Shown here: positions 1 to 8,722 of the stretch, piece after piece | Layout: the number at the start of each line of letters is the position of its first letter | Numbering within the stretch: the stretch's first letter is position 1 | Assembly (NCBI GenBank): GCA_964503885.1 | Contig: CAZDCD010000005.1 | Span: 62,001 to 126,000 of the forward strand | Direction: 5' to 3' | From: CAZDCD01 sp964503885 | GTDB lineage: Bacteria; Bacteroidota; Bacteroidia; Bacteroidales; UBA10428 | DNA length: 64,000 nucleotides | Notes under the pieces: generated by a model | Told to the model about the DNA's origin: nothing | Database searches by the model: none | What the model saw: the letters and a program-made list of their open reading frames with translations, nothing else | Position numbers and translations under genes: made by a program

Positions 1-379
1 CGGTCGACAGCTCAGATCTTTTATCCAGTAATCTATCTATTTCTTCAACTGAGAGATCTTCCGACTGTAAAAGCTGGTCGATACGCCTGAGGTCGTCATT
101 AACCTTCATGTTCGTTCCGTTTCGTGTCTCCAGTTCACTGTTCACCTGATCGATCAACTGAAATACAAGGCGTTTAAGGGATTCGCTAAACTGGTTTGAC
201 ACTTCGGCAGGATAATCATTCCGGATAACATGATAATTTTGAATGATCGCATCAAGATTTTTGGAAACAGCGTTATCAGGGTGATTTACTGTTTCGCGTA
301 TTACTTTTTCTTTCAGTTGTTCAAGAAGATCAACAAGATGATCAAGAGTTTCGATAAATGAATTGCTTTTTTTACTCAT
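1..379 (-). CDS. Hypothetical helical protein, C-terminus outside window
   Basis: An open frame runs from an ATG at 379 (Met-Ser-Lys-Lys start) leftward to the window edge without a stop, giving the first 126 residues. The sequence is rich in Leu, Glu, Lys and Asp with heptad-like spacing (for example LDHLVDLLEQLKEK near residues 11-24), so a mostly alpha-helical, possibly coiled-coil soluble protein is likely. No signal peptide or membrane segment is visible. I do not recognise a family. It lies on the same strand as the downstream-oriented kinase/regulator pair but is separated from the kinase stop by about 210 bases, so it may be a separate unit. Confidence 0.6.
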   Translation of the reverse strand, partial: MSKKSNSFIETLDHLVDLLEQLKEKVIRETVNHPDNAVSKNLDAIIQNYHVIRNDYPAEVSNQFSESLKRLVFQLIDQVNSELETRNGTNMKVNDDLRRIDQLLQSEDLSVEEIDRLLDKRSELST

Positions 380-589
380 TCCTGCACAGCATAATCACAA
401 ACTGACCGGAAAGTTAATGGTTTTCAGCAAAAATAAAAAATTATCTGTTCATTTTTAACCCAGCTTTTGCATCGGGCACCGTTATTTCTGTCTGCATCCC
501 TACCTGCCTTATAAGTATCTTTCCGGAAAAGATTGAATACTCCGCATTTTTTCCCTGGAAGATGGGCTCCAAATAATGATACCCGGTCC

Positions 590-1945
590 TCAGAAAGTAA
601 GGGTAAAAACGGTTTCTTTATCAGGCTCGGAATACGCTGATATTGACCCGTTATGCAACCTCAGGATTTGTTTTGATAAGCTCAGACCAATACCCGACCC
701 TGAGGGTTTGGTGGTAAAAAACGGGATGAATATCTTATCGAGCACATCCTGAAGGATGCCCGGTCCGTTATCAATCACCTGGATCGTTGCCCTTCCTCTT
801 TTGTTTAAAAAGGCCAACAGCTGAATCTGACCATTTTGCCGTTTTTGCAGAGCATATATCGAATTTTTAATCAGGTTTATCAGCACCTGCTCGATAAGCT
901 GTTCATCAGCAGTAATTTTAATATTATCAGGATCAGCCCTTACAATGAATGTAAGATTGCTTGCCGTGACTTCCTCCTCCATCAGTTTCTGGATATTTCT
1001 GAACAGCTCATCAATATTGCATACCTTAAAGTTAGGTTTCGGAATACGGGTAAGATTCCTATAAGTATTTACAAAATGCAGCAGGCCTGTGCTTCTCTTA
1101 CTTATGGTTTGCAGGGCTTTTTGTATTTCGCTCACCGACCCTTTTTCGAGCTTCAGCTCATCTTCATTTTGACTGACGGCCATAGCATCAAGCATATTCT
1201 CAAGTGTAGATGAAAGAGAAGCTATGGGGGTAATTGAATTCATGATTTCATGCGTAAGTACCCTGATAAGTTTCTGCCAGGCCTCAGTTTCCTGTTCTTC
1301 CAGAACATTCTGAATATCTTTAATAGTAGCCAGAACGATGAGTTTATCCTTTATCTTTATGGTAGTGGCATAAATGGCCAGCTGAAGAATATCTTCCCCG
1401 TCGTTGAACTTCACAAGCTTGTTTTCCCCCGGTCTTATAGTAAGCAGGATATCAACTACCTCCCTGCTGACCGATATCAGGTCTTTGATATTTTTAAGGC
1501 TGGTTACCTGAAACAATTTTTTTGCTGCCTTATTGATCAGTTCAACATTACCGTCTTTCCTGTATGCAATAAGGCTAACATCAATGTTTTGCACGATCGT
1601 CTGGAGGTAATGGAAATGTTCTTCCTTCTCTGATCTGACTTTCTGAAAATCTTCAATAACTTCGTTGAATGCCTTATTCAGCTCGTCAAAAGAGCCTCCC
1701 ATCTTTTCGATCTGGAAACTGCGGGTGAATTCCGAAAATCTTATAGATTCAAGGAAGCTTGTCAGTTCCCTGTTCGTCTTATCCACATAACGGATCAGGG
1801 ATGTGACCTGAAAGATAATGGCTACAGCTCCCAGAACAGGGGCAATGAAATATTGTATGTTAAGGGTATAGAAAAACAGGAAGCAGAAGGCAGAAAGAAC
1901 CAGAACCCTGATGATAAGATTGAACCGGAAGTTTTTAAAGCTCAT
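590..1945 (-). CDS. Membrane sensor histidine kinase (NtrY/NtrB-like)
   Basis: This 451-residue protein has two N-terminal membrane segments (about 10-28 and 32-50) with almost no periplasmic loop, a linker, a PAS-like sensor (about 105-215), a HisKA dimerisation domain with phospho-acceptor His232 in LTHEIMNS, and a HATPase_c domain with an N box (LINLIKNS), G1 (DNGPGI) and G2 (GSGIGLSLSKQ). The LTHEIMN H-box is typical of kinases that pair with NtrC-family activators. Its start overlaps the 3' end of the regulator gene by 11 bases, so the two are co-translated. The tiny extracytoplasmic part suggests it senses membrane or cytoplasmic signals; the ligand cannot be told. Presumed partner: the adjacent sigma-54 activator controlling the divergent export operon. 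Confidence 0.9.
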   Translation of the reverse strand: MSFKNFRFNLIIRVLVLSAFCFLFFYTLNIQYFIAPVLGAVAIIFQVTSLIRYVDKTNRELTSFLESIRFSEFTRSFQIEKMGGSFDELNKAFNEVIEDFQKVRSEKEEHFHYLQTIVQNIDVSLIAYRKDGNVELINKAAKKLFQVTSLKNIKDLISVSREVVDILLTIRPGENKLVKFNDGEDILQLAIYATTIKIKDKLIVLATIKDIQNVLEEQETEAWQKLIRVLTHEIMNSITPIASLSSTLENMLDAMAVSQNEDELKLEKGSVSEIQKALQTISKRSTGLLHFVNTYRNLTRIPKPNFKVCNIDELFRNIQKLMEEEVTASNLTFIVRADPDNIKITADEQLIEQVLINLIKNSIYALQKRQNGQIQLLAFLNKRGRATIQVIDNGPGILQDVLDKIFIPFFTTKPSGSGIGLSLSKQILRLHNGSISAYSEPDKETVFTLTF

Positions 1946-3311
1946 ATTTTTCCATTCTTCTGTAAAGAGACGTTCTTGTAAGTCCCAATTCGTTGGCTGC
2001 CTGTGTTATATTACCCTGATTCTGTTTCAACACTTTCATAATGATGTTCCGTTCTATCTCCTCAAGGTTATAGGTATCAATATCAAGTTCCCCGCCTTTT
2101 TTTCTCGATGGGGAAAGAATAAAGTCATTGGGATCGAGTATGTTCGTTTCGCACATGATCACGGCTCTTTCAACAGCATGCTGAAGTTCACGGACATTCC
2201 CGGGCCAGGAGTAATGTGTGAGTTTTTTTATTGCAGCCGGATTAATCCCTTTTATGGATTTACGGTATTTTTTAATATTCAATTTCAGGAAATGGTCTGC
2301 CAGGAGGGGTATATCCTCGACCCGCTCCCTCAAAGGAGGCAGAGGAACCTCCACAGTATTGATCCGGTACAAAAGATCCTGCCGGAAGACATTTCTATCG
2401 ACCATATCATACACATCGTTATTCGTTGCGCATATCAGCCTCACATCTATGGGAACAGATTTGTTTGAGCCTACCCGGGTAACTTCGCGACGTTCTATCG
2501 CTGTGAGAAGTTTGGTTTGCAGAGGCAGCGATAAATTCCCGATCTCATCAAGAAAAATGGTTCCCTTTGATGCAATTTCAAATCTTCCGGGTTTCTCTTT
2601 TTTGGCATCAGTAAACGCACCTTTTTCATGACCGAAGAGTTCGCTTTCAAATAATGTTTCTGTTATCGCTCCCAGATCCACGCTGATAAATACTTCATCG
2701 GCCCTGGTCGAATTTCTGTGCAATGCGCGTGCAACAAGCTCTTTTCCGGTGCCGTTCTCACCAAGGATCAGCACATTTGCATCTGTTTTGGCAACTTTAT
2801 TGATGGTGGTGAAAACCTGTTGCATTCCGGGTGCAGAACCAATAAAATCATGAAACGGACGATCAAGTACGGCACACATTTCTTTTTGCTTGTTCCTGAG
2901 ATTGTTCGCTTCTAATCTCGATCTCCTGAGCTTAACCGAAGCCGAAACGGTGGCCAGTAATTTTTCATTTTGCCATGGTTTCAACACAAAATCGGTTGCT
3001 CCTGATTTTATGGCTCTTACTGCCTTTTCGGCATCGCCATAAGCCGTTATAAATACTACAACAGCATGCGGATCAATCTCAAGAACCTTTCCCAACCAAT
3101 CGAACCCCTCCTGGCCGCTTATGGCATCCTTGGTGAAATTCATATCAAGCAGGATCAGGTCGAAATTCTCGTTTTCCATCAGACCGGGAATTTCATCGGG
3201 ATTGTTCGTGGTAACGATCAATTCCACATGCTGTTTTAAAAGCATCTTAAGCGCAAACAGGATATCCTCATTGTCATCCACAGCCAGCACCTTACCGATT
3301 TTTTCTGTCAT
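1935..3311 (-). CDS. Sigma-54-dependent response regulator (NtrC family)
   Basis: The 458 residues have three parts. A receiver domain carries phospho-acceptor Asp56 in LLDMNF. A central AAA+ sigma-54 interaction domain has Walker A GENGTGKE near 184-191, a GAFTDA loop at 231-236 and Walker B TIFLDEIGN. A C-terminal Fis-type helix-turn-helix ends in NITQAANELGLTRTSLYRR. The sigma-54 contact loop reads GAFTDA rather than the canonical GAFTGA, a natural variant to note. It is encoded just upstream of and overlapping the kinase gene, and diverges from the adaptor/ABC/TolC operon. A near-perfect -24/-12 promoter and two upstream inverted-repeat-like sites lie in the shared intergenic region, so this protein is the likely activator of that operon. 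Confidence 0.93.
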   Translation of the reverse strand: MTEKIGKVLAVDDNEDILFALKMLLKQHVELIVTTNNPDEIPGLMENENFDLILLDMNFTKDAISGQEGFDWLGKVLEIDPHAVVVFITAYGDAEKAVRAIKSGATDFVLKPWQNEKLLATVSASVKLRRSRLEANNLRNKQKEMCAVLDRPFHDFIGSAPGMQQVFTTINKVAKTDANVLILGENGTGKELVARALHRNSTRADEVFISVDLGAITETLFESELFGHEKGAFTDAKKEKPGRFEIASKGTIFLDEIGNLSLPLQTKLLTAIERREVTRVGSNKSVPIDVRLICATNNDVYDMVDRNVFRQDLLYRINTVEVPLPPLRERVEDIPLLADHFLKLNIKKYRKSIKGINPAAIKKLTHYSWPGNVRELQHAVERAVIMCETNILDPNDFILSPSRKKGGELDIDTYNLEEIERNIIMKVLKQNQGNITQAANELGLTRTSLYRRMEKYEL

Positions 3312-3383
3312 TGCCGTTCAGTATTTTGAAATTAAACAGGAAATATTTTTGAATATAGTAAAAATACAATTATTTTTCCAAAT

Positions 3384-3457
3384 GTACGATTTCGTACTAT
3401 TTCTGTAACATATTCGAACATTAATCCTTAAAATTAGTTTAGAACGATTTTTGTAAC
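3384..3457. promoter_or_regulatory. Putative upstream activator sites for the export operon
   Basis: GTACGATTTCGTAC (3384-3397) is a perfect 6-bp inverted repeat with a two-base spacer. A related sequence GAACGATTTTTGTAAC lies at 3442-3457. They fall roughly 115-130 and 55-70 bases upstream of the transcription start predicted from the -24/-12 element, the usual range for NtrC-family binding. Binding by the divergently encoded regulator is inference. Confidence 0.5.
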
Positions 3458-3484
3458 TTGCTAATAATGTGTGTTTTATTATAT

Positions 3485-3501
3485 TTGGCACAATAAATGC
3501 T
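3485..3501 (+). promoter_or_regulatory. Sigma-54 (-24/-12) promoter of the export operon
   Basis: TTGGCACAATAAATGCT matches the consensus YTGGCACR-N4-TTGCW at nearly every position, with GG at 3487-3488 and GC at 3499-3500, separated by exactly ten bases. The predicted start of transcription is near 3512. It overlaps the first possible ATG (3497) of the downstream gene, which rules that start out. Confidence 0.8.
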
Positions 3502-3538
3502 GTTTGGAATCGGATCATTATATCATGGGGTGTTCTTT

Positions 3539-4804
3539 ATGGAAGGAATGGACAGAAAAATAGAAAAAAAAGGCATAAACAAAAAGAACTTATGGTTGGG
3601 AGGATTTTCTCTTCTCATTATCCTGGCATTTGTTCGGATTCTTTTTGGCGACAAAGGTTCCAAACTCAATGTCGATGCCGATAAAATCACCATCCGGGAG
3701 GTTATACGCGGGAGATACCAGGATTATATTTCTGTCAATGGCACCATTGAACCCATTAAAACAGTCTATCTCGACGCTATAGAAGGTGGTCGTGTTGAGG
3801 AAATACTGATCGATGAAGGGAATACCGTTAAAAAAGGAGATCAGATCATCAGGCTCAGCAATACAAATTTATTGCTTGAAATATCCAATAACGAATCCAA
3901 TGTGGCGCGGGCCATAAACGATCTGAAGTCAACACAGATAAGCCTTGAAAATCAGCAGATAAATAACCAGACCCGGATTCTCGATCTTCAATACCAGTTA
4001 ATGAAGCTGAATCGCACCTTTGAATACAATAAACAGCTTTTTGAACAAAACCACGTATCAAAAGAAGATCTTGAATATTCAAAAGAACAATACCAGCTCA
4101 CAAAGAGTCAACTTAACCTGTTGCAGGAAAAATATGTGCATGATTCAATTTATACTCATGCCAGGCTTAAATCAGATGAAGAGTCGATAAGAAGAATGCA
4201 GAGTAACCTTCAACTGGTTATGCGGCGGCTCGAAAATCTCAACATCAAAGCACCCGTTGATGGGGAGCTGGCAATGCTCAAACCCGAAGTCGGCGAAGTG
4301 GTAACCTACGGATCGCGTATCGGGACCATCAACGTGCTCGACTCCTATAAGATGCGCGTGGATATTGATGAACATTATATTGCCAGGATCAACAGAGGAT
4401 TGAAGGGTGATTTTGAGTTTGCCGGTGCCACCCACAACCTGGAAATCATCAAGGTTTATCCTGAAGTCAGAAACGGCACATTCCAGGTGGACATGAAATT
4501 TTCGGGAAGAATTCCCGAACAGATACGAATCGGGCAAACGGCACGGATAAGGTTGGAACTGGGTGAATCCAAGGAAGCACTGCTACTGCCCAGAGGAGGA
4601 TTTTACCAGAACACGGGCGGACAATGGATATATGTTGTCGACGATAACTATGGGGTGGCTGTTAAACGAGGGATCAGGATAGGAAGGCAAAATCCCCGGT
4701 ATTACGAAGTTCTTGACGGATTACAGGAAGGCGAGAAAGTAATTATTTCAGGTTATGATAATTTTGGCGATAACGACAAATTAATACTAAAGCATTATCA
4801 TTAA
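3539..4804 (+). CDS. Efflux membrane-fusion (periplasmic adaptor) protein, HlyD/MacA-like
   Basis: The reading frame could open at 3497, but that ATG sits inside the -12 promoter element, so translation should start at 3539 (Met-Glu-Gly-Met) or 3548; the product is about 421 or 418 residues. A single N-terminal membrane anchor (LWLGGFSLLIILAFVRILF) is followed by a biotinyl-lipoyl-like half (GGRVEEILIDEGNTVKKGD), a long coiled-coil hairpin, the second lipoyl half (LNIKAPVDGELAML) and a beta-barrel/membrane-proximal domain ending in LQEGEKVIISGYDNF. Adaptors of this type bridge an inner-membrane transporter and a TolC channel. It is the first gene of an operon with an ABC ATPase (17-base gap) and a TolC homologue. 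The substrate is unknown. Confidence 0.92.
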   Translation: MEGMDRKIEKKGINKKNLWLGGFSLLIILAFVRILFGDKGSKLNVDADKITIREVIRGRYQDYISVNGTIEPIKTVYLDAIEGGRVEEILIDEGNTVKKGDQIIRLSNTNLLLEISNNESNVARAINDLKSTQISLENQQINNQTRILDLQYQLMKLNRTFEYNKQLFEQNHVSKEDLEYSKEQYQLTKSQLNLLQEKYVHDSIYTHARLKSDEESIRRMQSNLQLVMRRLENLNIKAPVDGELAMLKPEVGEVVTYGSRIGTINVLDSYKMRVDIDEHYIARINRGLKGDFEFAGATHNLEIIKVYPEVRNGTFQVDMKFSGRIPEQIRIGQTARIRLELGESKEALLLPRGGFYQNTGGQWIYVVDDNYGVAVKRGIRIGRQNPRYYEVLDGLQEGEKVIISGYDNFGDNDKLILKHYH

Positions 4805-4821
4805 TTCATTAAATACCCGGT

Positions 4822-5505
4822 ATGATTAAAACACACCAACTTGTAAAGGTATTCAGGACCGATGAGGTGGAAACCACCGCCCTGAACAAAGTCAACCTGA
4901 CCGTTGAACAGGGGGAATTTGTGGCTATAATGGGACCTTCGGGTTGCGGCAAATCAACATTGCTAAATATCCTCGGTTTGCTCGACAATCCTACTGACGG
5001 ACAGTATTTCTTCGACGGTCACGAGGTGTCCGGCTATAGGGAACGACAACGCACATTATTAAGAAAAGGCAATATCGGGTTCGTATTTCAAAGTTTTAAC
5101 CTCATCGATGAGTTAAATGTGTATGAAAATATTGAGTTGCCATTGCTTTACCTCAGGATCTCACCATCGGAGCGTAAACGAAAAATACATGAGGTTATGG
5201 AACGGATGAAGATTACGCACCGCAGAAAACATTTTCCACAGCAATTATCGGGTGGACAGCAGCAGCGTGTTGCCATAGCACGGGCTGTGGTCACCCGACC
5301 CGGACTGATACTTGCCGATGAACCGACAGGTAATCTTGATTCAGCCAATGGCGAGGAAGTGATGAACCTATTAACGGAACTCAACAACGAGGGGACGACC
5401 ATTATTATGGTTACACATTCACCAAGCGATGCCGATAAGGCACACAGGATCATCCATCTTTTTGATGGCCATGTGGTGACAGAAAACATAAAGCAATTGT
5501 TATAA
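4822..5505 (+). CDS. ABC transporter ATP-binding protein (MacB/LolD type)
   Basis: A 227-residue stand-alone nucleotide-binding domain: Walker A GPSGCGKST, Q-loop VFQSFNLI, signature LSGGQQQRVAIARA, Walker B LILADEPTGNLD and switch His in VTHSP. The length and the LSGGQQQRVAIARA-ADEPTGNLD combination are those of the MacB/LolD/FtsE group, which works with FtsX-like permeases. It follows the adaptor gene closely. No permease gene follows; the next genes are a 96-residue unknown protein and TolC. The ATPase must therefore either use a permease encoded elsewhere or the operon has lost one. Confidence 0.93.
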   Translation: MIKTHQLVKVFRTDEVETTALNKVNLTVEQGEFVAIMGPSGCGKSTLLNILGLLDNPTDGQYFFDGHEVSGYRERQRTLLRKGNIGFVFQSFNLIDELNVYENIELPLLYLRISPSERKRKIHEVMERMKITHRRKHFPQQLSGGQQQRVAIARAVVTRPGLILADEPTGNLDSANGEEVMNLLTELNNEGTTIIMVTHSPSDADKAHRIIHLFDGHVVTENIKQLL

Positions 5506-5522
5506 CTCATTCAGCATATCCA

Positions 5523-5813
5523 ATGAAAGAATTATGTGTTCCGGTGCCGGACCTTACGGGTGATGATCTTGCTGAAATAACCGTATTGGTTAAGGGTAAA
5601 ATGATCAAATACGATTACCGCATTGAATCGTTCCCATGGGAAGCCGATGATGATTTGTCGCAGGATAAGGATCCTCTGGTTCGTTCGCTGGCAAGAATAT
5701 ACCGGCTTAAATACGCCATCGAATCTTACGATCCGTCGTGGGAATTGATCCAAATATTCAATCCGGTTGGTAACTCAACCCACGTTCAGGTTTTATACCG
5801 TAAAAAACAATAA
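5523..5813 (+). CDS. Small protein of unknown function in the export operon
   Basis: A 96-residue soluble protein starting 17 bases after the ATPase stop and ending about 37 bases before the TolC gene, on the same strand. It has no signal peptide or hydrophobic segment, is acidic in the middle (EADDDLSQDKD) and aromatic-rich towards the end (SYDPSWELIQIFNP), with predicted beta character in the first and last third. I do not recognise a family. It occupies the place where a permease gene would be expected in a MacB-like operon, but is far too short and too hydrophilic to be one. The tight spacing supports a real, co-transcribed gene. Confidence 0.75.
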   Translation: MKELCVPVPDLTGDDLAEITVLVKGKMIKYDYRIESFPWEADDDLSQDKDPLVRSLARIYRLKYAIESYDPSWELIQIFNPVGNSTHVQVLYRKKQ

Positions 5814-5850
5814 TCCCGGAAAAAAGCTATAGTGTTAACCCAAATCAACA

Positions 5851-7209
5851 ATGTATACCATGAAAAATATCCCATTCCTTTTTGTTTTATGTCTGATCTT
5901 TGTGTATCCTTCAAATATCTCAGCACAGAAAAAATGGACCCTGGAGGAATGCATCAACTATGCACATCAGAATAACCTCCAGATAAAAAGGCAGGAGTTG
6001 AATGCCGATATTTCTGAAACTTATCTGAAACAATCATACTTTGAATTGCTACCCAACCTGAATGCCGGGGGAAGTCATAATCTGAGCTCAGGCAGGGCGC
6101 TGAATACTGAAACATACACATGGGAAGACAGGACCAACCAGGACGGAAATCTCGGTATACAGAGTGATCTGACCATTTTCAATGGTCTTAATAATATAAA
6201 CTCGATAAAACAACACAAGTTCGACTTAATGAGAGACCTTGCCAGTGTTGAAAAAATTAAAAATGATATTACGCTGAACATAGCCACTTCCTATTTGCAG
6301 GTGCTTTTCGGATATGAGTTGCTTGATCTGGCCAAAAGCCAGAGAGATGTCACGCAACAGCAGGTCGACAGGATGAAGAAGCTTGTAGAAGTAGGTAACA
6401 GAGCTAAAGGTGACCTGCTCGAACTTGAAGCGCAGTTGTCGAATGAAAATCTTAATGCAATTAACGCCGAAAACAATCTGAAGATCAATTATATAACACT
6501 TATCCAACTGCTTGAACTAGAGCTCGATTCCATTGGAAGTTTTCAGATTGAACGGCCCGAAATACCTGTAATCGCAGAGGAAGAATTACAGAGCGTTAAT
6601 GATCTATACCAAAAGGCTTCAGAAATATATCCTGAATTAAAAGCTGCTGAATTCAACCTTTCAGCAAAAGAAAAAGCCTTATCAGTGGTACGTGGTGGCC
6701 GGTATCCTGAACTTTACCTCAGCGGACTATACTACAGCAGATACAACAAGAGCGCGACAAATCCGGTTAGTCCCTCTGAAAATTACCGGTATATTGATCA
6801 GATCAGTGATAATCAATACAGGCAGCTTTCTTTAAACTTCTCGGTGCCTATTTTCAACAGACGTTCAGTGGAATCATCCATATCGAGATCCAAAATCGCC
6901 GTTCAAAACGCCGAATATGAATTTGACCAGGTTAAGAAAGATCTTTATAAAGCAATCCAGGAAGCACACTCGGATGCAATCTCTGCACTTGCAAAATATG
7001 ATGCAAGTATGCAGGCTGTAAAATCAAACGAAGAGGCATTCAGCTATACCGAGCAGAAATTTGAAGTCGGCCTTGTAAATTCAGTAGATTATAATGTAGC
7101 TAAAAATGAGCTGCTTAAAGCCAGATCAAATTTTTTGCAAGCAAAGTATGAATATATTTTTAAGCTGAAAATTCTGGATTTCTATTTGGGTAAACCCATT
7201 ACCATTTAG
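5851..7209 (+). CDS. TolC-family outer-membrane efflux protein
   Basis: The frame opens at 5851 (MYTMKNIPF) with an alternative ATG at 5860. A cleavable signal peptide ends near NISAQ, and the mature part begins KKWTLEECINYAHQNNLQI, the standard opening of Bacteroidota TolC homologues. The remaining 430 residues show the duplicated helical-barrel pattern (long amphipathic helices around 150-230 and 360-430) with short beta segments (FSVPIFNRRSVES). It would form the outer-membrane exit duct for the adaptor/ABC system encoded upstream. A clear rho-independent terminator follows, closing the operon. Confidence 0.92.
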   Translation: MYTMKNIPFLFVLCLIFVYPSNISAQKKWTLEECINYAHQNNLQIKRQELNADISETYLKQSYFELLPNLNAGGSHNLSSGRALNTETYTWEDRTNQDGNLGIQSDLTIFNGLNNINSIKQHKFDLMRDLASVEKIKNDITLNIATSYLQVLFGYELLDLAKSQRDVTQQQVDRMKKLVEVGNRAKGDLLELEAQLSNENLNAINAENNLKINYITLIQLLELELDSIGSFQIERPEIPVIAEEELQSVNDLYQKASEIYPELKAAEFNLSAKEKALSVVRGGRYPELYLSGLYYSRYNKSATNPVSPSENYRYIDQISDNQYRQLSLNFSVPIFNRRSVESSISRSKIAVQNAEYEFDQVKKDLYKAIQEAHSDAISALAKYDASMQAVKSNEEAFSYTEQKFEVGLVNSVDYNVAKNELLKARSNFLQAKYEYIFKLKILDFYLGKPITI

Positions 7210-7236
7210 GGTTAATAACAGATATAATCGACAGCC

Positions 7237-7270
7237 AAATGCGATTTCTGAATCAGAGATCGCATTTTTT
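7237..7270 (+). terminator. Rho-independent terminator after the export operon
   Basis: AAATGCGAT pairs with ATCGCATTT around a loop, followed directly by a T run. It lies 28 bases beyond the tolC stop. Confidence 0.75.
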
Positions 7271-7303
7271 GATATATTTGTGAAAACAACTAATCATTGC
7301 ACT

Positions 7304-7843
7304 ATGAAGACAAAACACTTTTTCCTGCTTTCTCTACTTTTTGCGGGCTTAACATTGAATGCACAGGTCTTCAGCACTGCCAAAGTACTCAATCCCCTTA
7401 AATTTTCTTTCGGGCTTGCTCCCGCCTATTACAATACCAGCATCGGTTTATTTCTTACCGGCGATGTGGGCATTAAAAAAGGGCTCGATTTTGGTCTCAG
7501 GTATGGTGTTCTGGAAGGTGAAGATTATTTCGGCGCCGATTTTGAATGGAGGTTATTGAGCGGTAAGCCCGATCTGTCACTGACCACCGGATGCCATCTT
7601 TGGGGTGATGTCGGACTGGATATTGCAGGAAATGTTTCGTTTCGTCTGAAAAACGATATTGCCCTGTATACAGGATTGGATATGGACCTTAATTTCGGCG
7701 ATGAGCTCTGGGTACCATTATGGATACCGGTGGGTATAGATATCCGGCTCACAAAAAATATCTCATTCCTGTTCGAGGCAGAAATACCGATCACACCCGA
7801 TGCATACCCGATCATCGACGGAGGTTTTTTGTTCAATTTTTAG
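7304..7843 (+). CDS. Predicted outer-membrane beta-barrel protein
   Basis: The frame can open with GTG at 7280, but the ATG at 7304 directly precedes a good signal peptide (MKTKHFFLLSLLFAGLTLNA-Q) and is preferred, giving 179 residues. The mature part alternates hydrophobic and polar residues, is rich in Gly and aromatic residues and ends in Phe (GGFLFNF), all typical of a small outer-membrane barrel of about eight strands. No specific family was recognised. It sits alone between the terminator of the export operon and a convergent acetyltransferase gene. Confidence 0.7.
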   Translation: MKTKHFFLLSLLFAGLTLNAQVFSTAKVLNPLKFSFGLAPAYYNTSIGLFLTGDVGIKKGLDFGLRYGVLEGEDYFGADFEWRLLSGKPDLSLTTGCHLWGDVGLDIAGNVSFRLKNDIALYTGLDMDLNFGDELWVPLWIPVGIDIRLTKNISFLFEAEIPITPDAYPIIDGGFLFNF

Positions 7844-7851
7844 TTTCCGGG

Positions 7852-8352
7852 TTAATCTAACTGCTTTTCATAGCAGATAAAAGGAATTTTCTGGTACGAG
7901 GTATAAAATTTCCCGACTTCGCTGAAGCTGAACTCCTTTACCAGGTGGTTTACCATATCTGAGCTGCTGAACACATCAAGCTTAATTTTCAGGTACCCTT
8001 TTTCAGCAGCAAATTTTTCCGCAAAGTTGATCAGCATCCTGTCAATGCCCTTACCCTGCCACAACGGGTGAATGGCAAGCCACCTGAGAAACAGGGTTGC
8101 TTTGATGCCGGGCTTCTGCAGATCAATGTGATCTTCGGGTTCATCATCCGAAATGGTGATCATTCCTTTGCACACCCAGCGCTCTTTTACAAGGTATATC
8201 TTACCTTCTTCAAGAAACCGCCTGATCACTGACCTTTCGGGATAAGCACTGTTCCATTGCTTCATGCCTTTTTCATTCATATCGATTATACACACGCGTA
8301 ACAGGTACAGTATTTCAATCAGGTCGGAAAGGGTAGCTTTAAATAGTTCCAT
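7852..8352 (-). CDS. GNAT-family N-acetyltransferase
   Basis: About 166 residues starting at the ATG at 8352 (MELFKATLSDLIEIL); a GTG two codons upstream is possible. Acetyl-CoA binding motif A is visible as LFLRWLAIHPLWQGKGIDRMLI followed by FAEKFAAEKGYLKIKLDVFSS, and a late segment (VKEFSFSEVGKFYTSY) resembles the closing strand of the fold. The substrate cannot be inferred. It converges with the outer-membrane protein gene at its 3' end, only a few bases away. Confidence 0.8.
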   Translation of the reverse strand: MELFKATLSDLIEILYLLRVCIIDMNEKGMKQWNSAYPERSVIRRFLEEGKIYLVKERWVCKGMITISDDEPEDHIDLQKPGIKATLFLRWLAIHPLWQGKGIDRMLINFAEKFAAEKGYLKIKLDVFSSSDMVNHLVKEFSFSEVGKFYTSYQKIPFICYEKQLD

Positions 8353-8722
8353 CTGCACAAAACAATATCCGGTAATTTTTATTCGAATAGTCTAAATCAA
8401 ATATAACAAATTCTAAATAAATGAGAAATAGGCAACGAACTAAATGATCACTATTTTTTGATCAAGCCGATTCAGTTTGAGTCTTTATTACCTGTTTACA
8501 GGTAAAACAACAATGCCGGAGCATAACCTGCCCGTTTTAACAGCAATGCAAAAAGCAGACCATGATCAGTAATTTTTGCAGATTAAATCAGGATCACTGA
8601 TCACCTTGGCAACAGTCATACATTGGAATTATATGCGTGAAGTCTGAACGGAGCCAAGGATGACGAAAAATAATTTTTGAATATATCCGTTTTTAAGCAG
8701 ATATTTGTTTTTTTAAGTATGA
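8353..8722. other. Intergenic region without recognised feature
   Basis: An AT-rich spacer between two divergent genes. It must hold both promoters, but I see no gene, hairpin or repeat that stands out. Confidence 0.5.

Noticed and set aside
440..600. Minus-strand frame of about 45 codons between the partial gene and the histidine kinase
   Set aside because: Protein-like composition near its end, but no convincing start codon or ribosome binding site, and it overlaps the kinase 3' end in another frame.
5236..5250. TTTTCCACA inside the ABC ATPase gene and similar half-sites in other coding regions
   Set aside because: Single half-sites without the palindromic partner; expected by chance in AT-rich DNA.
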